The notes: a model not told the origin generated them from the sequence alone. 6,478 nt of DNA from an uncultured Bacteroidota bacterium (GCA_903856555.1 CAIOCC010000043.1:1-6478); one strand, 5' to 3'; shown: positions 1 to 6,209, counted from the stretch's first letter. Program-made: numbers and translations.

Positions 1-127
1 CCTTAGTAATATTGACAACTTCCTGCAATCAGACACGTTGTTCAACCCTTCAATCTTCTGATAGTCACATACTCAATCATCGCATTATAGCTGCATCTTT
101 CGTCAATTAGAGGAGCGGGTCAAAATC

Positions 128-165
128 AAAAGGGTTATACTTGTAGAGTGTAACCCTTTTTGCTT
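128..165 (+). terminator. Strong intrinsic terminator, probably of a gene left of the window
   Basis: A 13-base-pair stem (128-140 with 148-160, one G-U wobble) closes a 7-base loop (141-147). The 3' arm ends in a T run that continues as TGCTTTT. The 5' arm starts with AAAA, so the hairpin could also work on the minus strand. It lies 17 bases after a stop codon at 108-110 and 66 bases after one at 59-61, either of which could end an upstream plus-strand gene. Only 15 bases separate the hairpin from the next start codon, so it may also lie in the leader of that gene. Confidence 0.8.
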
Positions 166-175
166 TTAAATTGGA

Positions 176-424
176 ATGGTGAAAACTCCCTTTAACAAAT
201 ACTTATACCTTGGATTTATTCTGTTGGGATTCTACCAAGCGTTGTTCGCCAAGGAATACGTGCAAGCTGCGGCTTCCTTGGGAATTGGGTTGGCTTTTGA
301 CCCCTTTGAGTCAGAACAAAATTGGCAAGAGCGACCTCGATGGCAGAAGGCAGTTCTGTTGGTTCACTTAGGCTTGGTGGCGGCCATGCTCGGATTCGGG
401 ATAGGTTTCCACGATCGAAATTAG
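176..424 (+). CDS. Small conserved-looking two-helix membrane protein, function unknown
   Basis: This 82-residue protein has two clear hydrophobic segments, about residues 9-26 and 58-78. Between them lies a mildly hydrophobic stretch (29-41) and then a polar, tryptophan-containing loop with FDPFE at 41-45 and ERPRWQK at 52-58. The pattern suggests an inner-membrane protein with both ends on the same side. I recognise the general look of small uncharacterised Bacteroidota membrane proteins but cannot name a family or role. ATG at 176 is the only start that keeps the whole first helix with a short charged N-terminus (MVKTPFNK); no Shine-Dalgarno sequence is visible. A terminator hairpin ends 15 bases upstream, leaving little room for a separate promoter. 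The micro-ORF at 436 follows after 11 bases and may be co-transcribed. Confidence 0.72.
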   Translation: MVKTPFNKYLYLGFILLGFYQALFAKEYVQAAASLGIGLAFDPFESEQNWQERPRWQKAVLLVHLGLVAAMLGFGIGFHDRN

Positions 425-435
425 AACTAATTAAG

Positions 436-528
436 ATGTCAGCCGGCAACAAATTCACCGATGGCATGGGCGTAGGATTAGGCTCTGCCTTGGGGGTGTT
501 GGTTGTTTTTTTTGATATTATATATTAA
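436..528 (+). CDS. Putative 30-residue glycine-zipper membrane microprotein
   Basis: A 30-codon ORF starts with ATG 11 bases after the preceding stop. The product has a polar N-terminus (MSAGNKFTDG) and then one hydrophobic helix of about residues 11-30. Glycines at 12, 16 and 20 form a GxxxGxxxG glycine zipper, a pattern known for close helix packing in membranes. The same frame is open upstream to 322, but that part overlaps the preceding gene in another frame and is unlikely to be coding. The stop codon overlaps the stop of the convergent minus-strand gene. A short ORF like this can arise by chance. The spacing, start codon and coherent membrane-helix pattern argue for a real gene, but only conservation in relatives would settle it. 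Confidence 0.45.
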   Translation: MSAGNKFTDGMGVGLGSALGVLVVFFDIIY

Positions 529-1703
529 GAGTCTTTGGGCCGACTGAAATACCCATAAAAGGCAAGGCTTATCCCGTATAGGGTTAGGTATTCTCTAAAC
601 AGGTTGTCGGTATTGGTCCCCACGGTGCTTTGGTAGACGTTCCAAGCCAGGTGTACGGTTCCCCCGACGCCCAAGACTAGTATAAGCAAGGCGACAGGAC
701 TGGGTTGCCACTTAAAGCCTTGGAGGTTGTAACGTCGCAACCCGAGCAGAGGCCAGATCAATAGCAGGGGCAAGGCAAAGAGCCGGGCCTCCCGGGCCTT
801 GGCCATGAAGAGAACTATGAAGGTATTGACCACGAGGCTTGCTACCAACCCTAAGGTGAAAAATCGGAGCTTGCCGAGCAGGCGACGCAGGAGGACCAAT
901 GGCCAGGCCAGGACCAGAAAAATACCCACCAGGGTTTCGACGGTGTAATCGGTGTTGCGGAAATTGGCTTGCAGGTTGCTGAAGCGCGCTTGCCATTGCC
1001 AAAGATCCCCGCTCGTGGTAGTAGGTCCCGTGGCTAATCGCCCCAAGACCAAAACCCCCACGGCCACAAGCAGGGTGATCCCCAAGCCAATACGCTCCTG
1101 CTTTGAAGCGTAGGGTAGGTACAGCCCGGCCAAGACAGGGAAGAGGAGCAAGCCGCTTTCGCGGGCCCACAACGAAAGTCCCATGCAAATTCCGGCCAAA
1201 AGGGCGTAGGGGATGTTATAGGATGGCACCGCGGGCAATGCCCCTGCAGTCTGCCTCAATACCCTGGGACGGGGGAGACACCAACAAGCTGCCAACATCG
1301 TAACAACCTGCAGAGGCTCGTCGTAGGTATAAATCGGGGGGACAAACGCAAAAAGGACGGTGAAGGAGAAGAGGTACAGAGCCGTTGAGATCCATGCCCC
1401 CTTCGAGTCCGCTCCCCAGGACAGGGCCAAAGCATAAATCAGGCAAGCGCTGATGGCTATCAGCAGAGGATTCAGCAGGGCAAGGACCCTTGTTTCGTCT
1501 GCCCCGGTCCATTTGCTCAAAACAGCCACCGCCCCCGATGTCAGCGGACGGGCCGCAAAGACCGGCAGACTTCGGTGATAGTCCAGGGTACTGCGTAGGG
1601 CTTGGTGGGTCATCATTCCCTCTTTGCCGGGGGTTCGGTGCATCCACAACAGCCCTAACAACCACACCAAACAAAGGAGGACGAGGGCCGAGGAATTTTT
1701 CAC
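525..1703 (-). CDS. Polytopic inner-membrane protein, possibly GT-C glycosyltransferase-like
   Basis: Read from GTG at 1703, this is a 392-residue protein with about ten hydrophobic segments, near residues 5-21, 71-95, 103-122, 162-177, 184-197, 206-220, 256-274, 282-299, 308-321, 335-353 and 371-385 (one or two may be re-entrant). A long polar loop (about 22-70) follows the first helix. Motifs include YDEP at 127-130 in a loop, WARES at 179-183 and KAREAR at 302-307 just before a leucine-rich helix. A large loop after the first helix and a basic Arg-rich motif before a late helix recall GT-C enzymes that use lipid-linked sugars. I see no clear catalytic acidic pair in the first loop, so the enzyme assignment is only a guess. 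The frame is open up to ATG codons at 1793 and 1805, but these lie upstream of a good promoter and at or past the start of the divergent gene. The GTG start places the first helix five residues in. The 3' end is convergent with the micro-ORF at 436-528. Confidence 0.72.
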   Translation of the reverse strand: MKNSSALVLLCLVWLLGLLWMHRTPGKEGMMTHQALRSTLDYHRSLPVFAARPLTSGAVAVLSKWTGADETRVLALLNPLLIAISACLIYALALSWGADSKGAWISTALYLFSFTVLFAFVPPIYTYDEPLQVVTMLAACWCLPRPRVLRQTAGALPAVPSYNIPYALLAGICMGLSLWARESGLLLFPVLAGLYLPYASKQERIGLGITLLVAVGVLVLGRLATGPTTTSGDLWQWQARFSNLQANFRNTDYTVETLVGIFLVLAWPLVLLRRLLGKLRFFTLGLVASLVVNTFIVLFMAKAREARLFALPLLLIWPLLGLRRYNLQGFKWQPSPVALLILVLGVGGTVHLAWNVYQSTVGTNTDNLFREYLTLYGISLAFYGYFSRPKDS

Positions 1704-1712
1704 GTGCAATCC

Positions 1713-1744
1713 TAAATTTACAGACGAATCAACCTCCCCCAAAA
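1713..1744 (-). promoter_or_regulatory. Candidate Bacteroidota-type promoter for the minus-strand membrane-protein gene
   Basis: On the minus strand, TTTTG (1744-1740) is followed after 19 bases by TAAATTTA (1720-1713). This matches the known Bacteroidota pattern of TTTG near -33 and TAnnTTTG near -7, except for the last base. Transcription would start around 1705-1709, a few bases before the proposed GTG start. The -7-like box is a perfect palindrome, so it reads the same on the plus strand, but there I see no matching -33 element. Confidence 0.5.
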
Positions 1745-1745
1745 C

Positions 1746-1784
1746 CCGTCTTGTCCTCAAAAAAATCCTTCTTGTCCTCAAAAA
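1746..1784. repeat. Two-copy tandem repeat, 21-base period, in a divergent promoter region
   Basis: Bases 1746-1763 and 1767-1784 match at 17 of 18 positions, including an identical 15-base core TCTTGTCCTCAAAAA. The period is 21 bases, about two helical turns. The copies sit immediately upstream of the minus-strand -33-like element and just before the plus-strand start at 1792. They could be a regulator-binding pair or simply a replication-slippage duplication. If the minus-strand frame were translated here they would encode FLRTRR twice. Confidence 0.7.
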
Positions 1785-1791
1785 CAACCCC

Positions 1792-2583
1792 ATGACCCGC
1801 TCCAACCACGAAATCGATTACCGCGTTTACGGCGAAGAAATGCAATGCGTCGAAATAGAACTCGACCCCCAAGAAACGGTGATTGCCGAAAGCGGGGCTT
1901 TCATGTTCATGGATCCAGGGATTGAGATGGAAACCATCTTTGGGGACGGATCCTCCGAGAACAAAGGATTTTTGGGCAAATTGATGGGGGCCGGTAAGCG
2001 TCTTTTGACCGGTGAGTCCTTGTTCATGACCGCCTTTACCCACCTGGGTTCGGGCAAAGCCCGGGTCACCTTTGCGGGACCCTATGCCGGCAAAATTGTC
2101 TGCCTGGATTTGCAGCAATTGGGCCACAAAATCATTTGCCAAAAGGATTCCTTTTTGTGCGCTGCCAAAGGGGTGGCCGTAGGTATTGAGTTCCAACGCC
2201 GATTGGGCACCGGGCTCTTTGGGGGCGAAGGCTTTATTATGCAAAAACTGGAAGGGGATGGGCTGGCCTTTGTGCATGCCGGGGGTTATATCCTGGAGAG
2301 GGATTTGCAACCCGGCGAGGTCCTGCGCGTTGATACGGGCTGTATTGTGGCCTTCACGGCCGGGGTGGATTACGATATCCAAATGGTCCGTGGGGTCAAA
2401 AACATGATGTTTGGCGGGGAGGGCTTGTTTTTTGCCACATTGCGAGGGCCCGGTCGGGTTTGGTTGCAAAGCCTGCCCGTATCGCGGCTAGCGGCCCGCA
2501 TTCTCAGCTACGGATCCCCCGGTGGCCGTCGCGAAGAGGGTTCCCTCCTGGGCGGCCTTGGCAACCTGCTGGACGGGGATTAA
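1792..2583 (+). CDS. TIGR00266 / AIM24 (DUF124) family protein
   Basis: The 263-residue product has the usual length of bacterial TIGR00266/AIM24 proteins (about 220-270) and their signature segments: IAESGAFMFM at 31-40, GGEGF at 144-148 and a C-terminal GGEGLFFATLRGPGRVWLQS at 208-227. The family forms compact beta-sandwich folds; its mitochondrial relative AIM24 is linked to inner-membrane organisation, but the biochemical role of the bacterial members is not established. There is no signal peptide or membrane helix, so it is probably cytoplasmic or peripherally membrane-associated. The glycine-rich tail (241-263) ends in acidic residues. The frame extends upstream to an ATG at 1624, but the start at 1792 gives the family N-terminus (NHEIDYRVYG) and avoids overlap with the divergent gene. 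No Shine-Dalgarno sequence is seen, as is usual in Bacteroidota. Transcription probably ends at the hairpin near 2634-2672. Confidence 0.93.
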   Translation: MTRSNHEIDYRVYGEEMQCVEIELDPQETVIAESGAFMFMDPGIEMETIFGDGSSENKGFLGKLMGAGKRLLTGESLFMTAFTHLGSGKARVTFAGPYAGKIVCLDLQQLGHKIICQKDSFLCAAKGVAVGIEFQRRLGTGLFGGEGFIMQKLEGDGLAFVHAGGYILERDLQPGEVLRVDTGCIVAFTAGVDYDIQMVRGVKNMMFGGEGLFFATLRGPGRVWLQSLPVSRLAARILSYGSPGGRREEGSLLGGLGNLLDGD

Positions 2584-2633
2584 ATTAGGCGGTAGGCGGA
2601 ATTCTGACTCCCTTTACGGAGGGCCTAAGGGGT

Positions 2634-2672
2634 GGGGCATTGCGGGCGCCATGGGCCCCTGCGGTTTTTTTT
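2634..2672 (+). terminator. Probable intrinsic terminator after the AIM24-family gene
   Basis: This GC-rich stretch can fold with GGGGC (2634-2638) pairing GCCCC (2655-2659), or alternatively GGGC (2643-2646) pairing GCCC (2655-2658), and is followed by a run of eight T (2665-2672). The five-base gap between the outer stem and the T run is longer than ideal. It lies 50 bases after the stop codon at 2581-2583. Confidence 0.55.
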
Positions 2673-2683
2673 AGACGTATCTC

Positions 2684-2708
2684 AAAAAAAATCAACCCGG
2701 AGGGGTTG
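2684..2708 (-). terminator. Terminator-like hairpin, best read on the minus strand
   Basis: CAACCC (2693-2698) pairs with GGGTTG (2703-2708) around a four-base loop. Read on the minus strand, the stem is followed by AT and then eight T (complement of 2684-2691), an ideal intrinsic-terminator layout. No minus-strand gene ends here, because the next gene to the right is on the plus strand. It may block antisense transcription, or be chance. On the plus strand it is followed by TTTGG and then an AT-rich tract, which makes a weaker terminator. Confidence 0.45.
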
Positions 2709-2734
2709 TTTGGAATTATTTTTTTTTAATTTTA
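2706..2734 (+). promoter_or_regulatory. Candidate Bacteroidota-type promoter for the large surface-protein gene
   Basis: TTG (2706-2708) is followed after 18 bases by TAATTTTA (2727-2734), one mismatch from TAnnTTTG. The surrounding 40 bases are very AT-rich, unlike the GC-rich genes on either side. Transcription would start near 2741, giving a leader of about 16 bases to the ATG at 2757. In such AT-rich DNA similar matches arise easily. Confidence 0.4.
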
Positions 2735-2756
2735 TTAAAACTTAACATGCCTAAAG

Positions 2757-5700
2757 ATGAAGACATTGCGTTTAAGCATCCTATTAAGCGGAATCCTGTT
2801 TTTTGTTTCTGCTTCCAAGTTGGGTGCCCAGGTGACCTATACCTTGGGTACCACCTCTTATTACGATAAGTTTACCGACGGGGGCGATATTTATAATAAC
2901 GCATCTGGGGCCCAGTTGGGAATGTGGGCCAATTCCGGCAGCAACAAAAGGGTGGTGGCATGGCGCGCCCTCAAAACGGCCGGTGACAATACCGGTTCAA
3001 ACCGATCTCTGCAGGTAGGGGATGTCTTTAGCATCACTGTTTCGGCGACTTCGGCTTATGGGGTGATGGGGTTTTCGTTGAATAGCTCCCCATCCACTGG
3101 TTCTTGGGCCAATCGGCATAGCAATGCCAGGGTTTATGTTCAAGCTGCGGGTACCTCGGCTTCTTGGATGGTCCATCACAACGGCGGTTCCACCACCTTG
3201 GATTATAATGTTAGTAGCACCTGGAAGGAATATCGCTTCAATGTCTACATTACCTCCGAATCTACTTGCGATGTAGAACTCATCGAAGGCTCCACCACCA
3301 AGAGGGTTTATAACATTGCGATGAGTGGAACCTCTGGAGCGAACATTTCTCATTTTGTACTCTATTTAAACGACGAATGGAACGGTTCCTCCAATCAGAA
3401 TATTTTTTGGAAACAAACGACCCAGCACAATGCATCCGGCACCGTTAATTTGGGTTATTACCTTGCGTCTGGCACCTATACTCCTGGATTGATAACCAAT
3501 GGTTTAACCAGTAATTCCACCTCAAGTTCTTCTGCAAATGCAGTCAATGTTGGAGGGGATGCAGGCTCCAATGTGACCCTAAGCGAGAACAATACGTACA
3601 CGGGTTTGACGACAGTGAACACCCATGCGACTTGTAAATTGGGTTCAGCCGGCGGTGCGACCAATTCTCCCTTGGGAACCACCGCAGCAGGGACGGTGGT
3701 GAGCAGTGGCGGTGTTTTGGACCTCAATGGTTTTAGTTTGGGAACTGCCGAAGGACTCACTTTGAATGGTACGGGGATTTCGTCAGGAGGAGCCTTGATC
3801 AATTCGTCTTCGACAACAGCGACTTGGCAGGGTGCGCTTGCCTTGGCATCTGGTACGCGAATCACGGCGACAGGCACGGGTGGTCTCAACCTGAGCGGCA
3901 ACCTCAGCGGAGGCTCCCAGGTATTGTACATCGGGGGTGCCAACAACACCGTCCTCGGTGGGGTACTCAGTGGGTCAGGGAATACCCAAGATGGTTCGGT
4001 AACATCACTTTACAAGGACGGTTCCGGTTCCTTGACCCTCCAAGGAACCAATACCTACACGGGCGATACCCGCCTTGTTTCGGGCACCTTAACCGTGGGT
4101 TCAGGAGGGAATTTGGGAATTGGTTCCGATTTGTACCTTGCTTTGTTGGGTACGGTCAACGTCAATCAATCTTGTTCGGTATCGTCGGTGCAGGAATGGG
4201 GTACCAACAACGGGGGTACCTTGAATTTGGGTTCAGGAGCCACGCTGACCATTACGGGTGGCACGGGGACGGTTTATCAAAATGCGGTCACCGGGACCGG
4301 TAGCCTAACCATGAATGCATCGGGGCTGACGGAGTCCCTTTACGAATCAAATACCTGTACGGGTGACCTTACCATCCAAGCGGGGACGATGACCTTGTCG
4401 GGGTCCAATCAATTTGGAGTTGTGACCGTTGGCGGAGGGTCGTTGAACCTCCAAAGAAGCGGAGGTACGACTTTGCTGGCAACCACCGATGTTGTGCTTT
4501 CATCCGGTTCCCTTAACGTGGATCAAAGCCAAACCTTGGATGATTTGACCATCAGCGGCGGGACCTTGACCATCGCATCCGGGGCCACCCTGACCATCAA
4601 CGGGACGCTGACGGTGAGCGGTGGAACTGTGACCAACAACGGGACCATTGCCTACGGGGTGGCGGGCGCTTTGGTGTACGGTTCCAGCAACCGAACCGTC
4701 GGGGCTGAGTGGCCCAGCAGCAACGGGCCTTTGAATGTGACCATCGGTAGCGGTGGGGCGACATTGGGCGTGGAGCGCACGATTTCCTCCACCGGCAAAT
4801 TGACCCTGAACGGGGTCTTTGCAACAGGGGACAACTTGACGCTAGCCTCGGATGCCAACGGCACGGCGGTGGTCCTTGGCGGAACCAACAGCGATATCAC
4901 GGGCAATGTGACGGTTCAACGGTATCTGCCTTGGAGCGGTGCCAATCACAACGGCTACCGCTTTGTGGGGCACCCTTTGCGCTCGAACCCAGTTCTTGAC
5001 ATGGTCATCAACCTCCCCTCGACGAGCAATACGGTGATTGGCTATAACAACGCCAGCAATAGCTATGCCGCCGTCAGCGATCGTACCACCACTTGGCCTC
5101 AGGCCACTGGTTACGGGGTCTGGACCAATGATTCGAATACCCTGGTATTCAACGGGGAATTGCAATTGAGCGCCGTGCCGGCTGTTTCCATGGGAACGGC
5201 CACCAACCGGTGGAACTACGTTTCCAATCCCTTCCCATCGGTGATGGATTGGCACCAAGTGACCAAGACCAACCTTGAAGAAACCATTTATCGTTGGGAC
5301 AAAAGCACGGCCACGCTCTCAGCGGGCAGCAACGTGGCGGCCGGAACCTGGGGAACCTACGTTCAATCCACGCAGGTATCGGCCAACGGGGGGTCTCGTT
5401 ACATGGCGCCTATGCAGGGCTTTATGGTGCAGGCCAGCAGCGGCGCCTCATCGGCTTCTTTGGCCTATCCAAGCAGTGCCCGTGTTGACCAATCGGCTAC
5501 CTATGTTCGCCAACAACAAAGCGCCGATGTGGCCAGGGCTTCGGTCACGCACACCGCTTCGGGCTTTGGGCTGGAAACCGTGCTCTGCTTCCTGCCCCAG
5601 GCCAGCAACGCCTACGATGCCAACCTCGAAGCCCGCTATGTCAGCGATGGGGTGACGGCCAGCCAGGACCTCTACTCCAAGGATGCCCAGGGACAAACCT

Positions 5701-6209
5701 ATTCCATCCAGTCTTTGCCGGAGTTGTCCTTTCAAAACACCACCCGTATTCCCCTGCACCTGGCCCATACCCAACCCGGCGCGGCCTATACTTGGAATAT
5801 GGACCTCAGCGGTCTGAGCAGCGGGCATGCCTCCTGGTTGGAAGACACCCGCCTGGGCACCCTCACCCCCGTTGTCAGCGGACAGCCTCTGACCTTCACG
5901 GCCCAGGCCGGGGATGCGGTGGATCGTTTTCATTGGGTCTTTGCGGCCCAGGGGACGGCGGTCCAAGCCTTGGAGTCTGCCGAAAAAGTCACTGCCCACC
6001 TATCCGACGGTCGCCTAGGTCTAAGGGGGTTGCGTCAGGGCCCTGCCACCATCCAATGGATGGATCTGAGTGGGCGCTTGCTCAGCACCCAGACCCTCAA
6101 CGACCCGGATGCAACCTACGATAGCCCCGCCAACCTCCTGGAAGGAACCTACTACCTCCTGCGGGTCCAAAGCCCTCAGGGCCAGTATCACTACCGCCTG
6201 CGTCGCTAA
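2757..6209 (+). CDS. Large secreted surface protein: PATR-like beta repeats with a T9SS C-terminal sorting tail
   Basis: This 1150-residue protein starts with a classic signal peptide (about 1-24: basic MKTLR, a hydrophobic core, then LGAQ). Residues 27-245 form a beta-rich N-terminal domain I cannot assign. Residues 270-710 are rich in Gly, Ser, Thr and Asn, with autotransporter-associated (PATR-like) repeats marked by NTYTG or NTCTG at 279, 432 and 532. A module at about 718-905 (QRYLPW, YRFVGHP, WNYVSNPFPS, DWH, MQGFMVQ) is typical of the region before the sorting domain in large Bacteroidota secreted proteins. A further beta domain follows (about 926-1063), then a type-A-like T9SS tail (1064-1150: IQWMDLSGRLL, then GTYYLLRV, ending LRR). 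There is no autotransporter beta-barrel, so export by Sec and then T9SS is inferred. The likely role is a surface-attached adhesin or matrix protein; no catalytic motif is visible. ATG 2757 is chosen because the signal peptide begins there. Confidence 0.9.
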   Translation: MKTLRLSILLSGILFFVSASKLGAQVTYTLGTTSYYDKFTDGGDIYNNASGAQLGMWANSGSNKRVVAWRALKTAGDNTGSNRSLQVGDVFSITVSATSAYGVMGFSLNSSPSTGSWANRHSNARVYVQAAGTSASWMVHHNGGSTTLDYNVSSTWKEYRFNVYITSESTCDVELIEGSTTKRVYNIAMSGTSGANISHFVLYLNDEWNGSSNQNIFWKQTTQHNASGTVNLGYYLASGTYTPGLITNGLTSNSTSSSSANAVNVGGDAGSNVTLSENNTYTGLTTVNTHATCKLGSAGGATNSPLGTTAAGTVVSSGGVLDLNGFSLGTAEGLTLNGTGISSGGALINSSSTTATWQGALALASGTRITATGTGGLNLSGNLSGGSQVLYIGGANNTVLGGVLSGSGNTQDGSVTSLYKDGSGSLTLQGTNTYTGDTRLVSGTLTVGSGGNLGIGSDLYLALLGTVNVNQSCSVSSVQEWGTNNGGTLNLGSGATLTITGGTGTVYQNAVTGTGSLTMNASGLTESLYESNTCTGDLTIQAGTMTLSGSNQFGVVTVGGGSLNLQRSGGTTLLATTDVVLSSGSLNVDQSQTLDDLTISGGTLTIASGATLTINGTLTVSGGTVTNNGTIAYGVAGALVYGSSNRTVGAEWPSSNGPLNVTIGSGGATLGVERTISSTGKLTLNGVFATGDNLTLASDANGTAVVLGGTNSDITGNVTVQRYLPWSGANHNGYRFVGHPLRSNPVLDMVINLPSTSNTVIGYNNASNSYAAVSDRTTTWPQATGYGVWTNDSNTLVFNGELQLSAVPAVSMGTATNRWNYVSNPFPSVMDWHQVTKTNLEETIYRWDKSTATLSAGSNVAAGTWGTYVQSTQVSANGGSRYMAPMQGFMVQASSGASSASLAYPSSARVDQSATYVRQQQSADVARASVTHTASGFGLETVLCFLPQASNAYDANLEARYVSDGVTASQDLYSKDAQGQTYSIQSLPELSFQNTTRIPLHLAHTQPGAAYTWNMDLSGLSSGHASWLEDTRLGTLTPVVSGQPLTFTAQAGDAVDRFHWVFAAQGTAVQALESAEKVTAHLSDGRLGLRGLRQGPATIQWMDLSGRLLSTQTLNDPDATYDSPANLLEGTYYLLRVQSPQGQYHYRLRR
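3591..4406 (+). repeat. PATR-like autotransporter-associated beta repeats within the surface protein
   Basis: At protein level, units follow the pattern GSL(T)L..xNTYTGxTxxxxGTLTVGSGG. The clearest copies begin at residues 279, 432 and 532 (bases 3591, 4050 and 4350), each preceded by a short strand such as GSGSLTLQG or GTGSLTMN. Spacing is irregular (153 and 100 residues), with degenerate strands between. Repeats of this kind (passenger-associated transport repeat family) build elongated beta-helices in type V autotransporter passengers. The assignment rests on motif recognition by eye. Confidence 0.7.
5946..6206 (+). other. T9SS type-A-like C-terminal sorting domain of the surface protein
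   Basis: These last 87 residues show the expected order for the family: a strand with DGRLGLRGL, then IQWMDLSGRLLSTQTL, a spacer ending in ANLLEG, then TYYLLRV and a basic end (YRLRR). In known T9SS cargo such a domain directs passage across the outer membrane and is usually removed, with the protein then anchored or released. The basic ending is LRR rather than the common VK or IK, a mild divergence. Confidence 0.75.

Noticed and set aside
1..110. Two open plus-strand frames from the left edge, ending at TGA 59-61 and at TAG 108-110, either of which could be the 3' end of a gene
   Set aside because: Only 19 and 35 codons are visible, no family motif is recognisable, and the two frames cannot be told apart. 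The terminator at 128-165 suggests a gene end nearby, but not which one.
136..174. Promoter-like boxes TATACTTG (136-143) and TAAATTGG (167-174) before the 82-residue gene
   Set aside because: The first lies inside the terminator hairpin and lacks a -33 element. The second would start transcription at or after the ATG.
1624..1791. Upstream extension of the AIM24-family frame to ATG 1624
   Set aside because: It overlaps the start of the divergent membrane-protein gene, encodes low-complexity Thr/Lys/Asn-rich sequence, and lies outside the family's N-terminal pattern.
1704..1805. N-terminal extension of the minus-strand membrane protein from ATG 1793 or 1805
   Set aside because: It starts at or inside the divergent gene's 5' end, lies upstream of the best promoter, and encodes a duplicated Arg-rich peptide derived from the tandem repeat.
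1729..2469. A 246-codon minus-strand frame opposite the AIM24-family gene
   Set aside because: The opposite strand encodes a clear conserved family; this frame has no recognisable motif and is best explained as a shadow in GC-rich DNA.
2747..2760. ATG at 2747 as the start of the large surface-protein gene
   Set aside because: It is out of frame with the signal peptide and runs into a stop after about 40 codons.
3476..3949. Minus-strand frame of 157 codons opposite the repeat region
   Set aside because: Its Pro/Val/Ala-rich composition is the direct complement of the Gly/Thr/Asn codons of the repeats, with no start-site or motif support.
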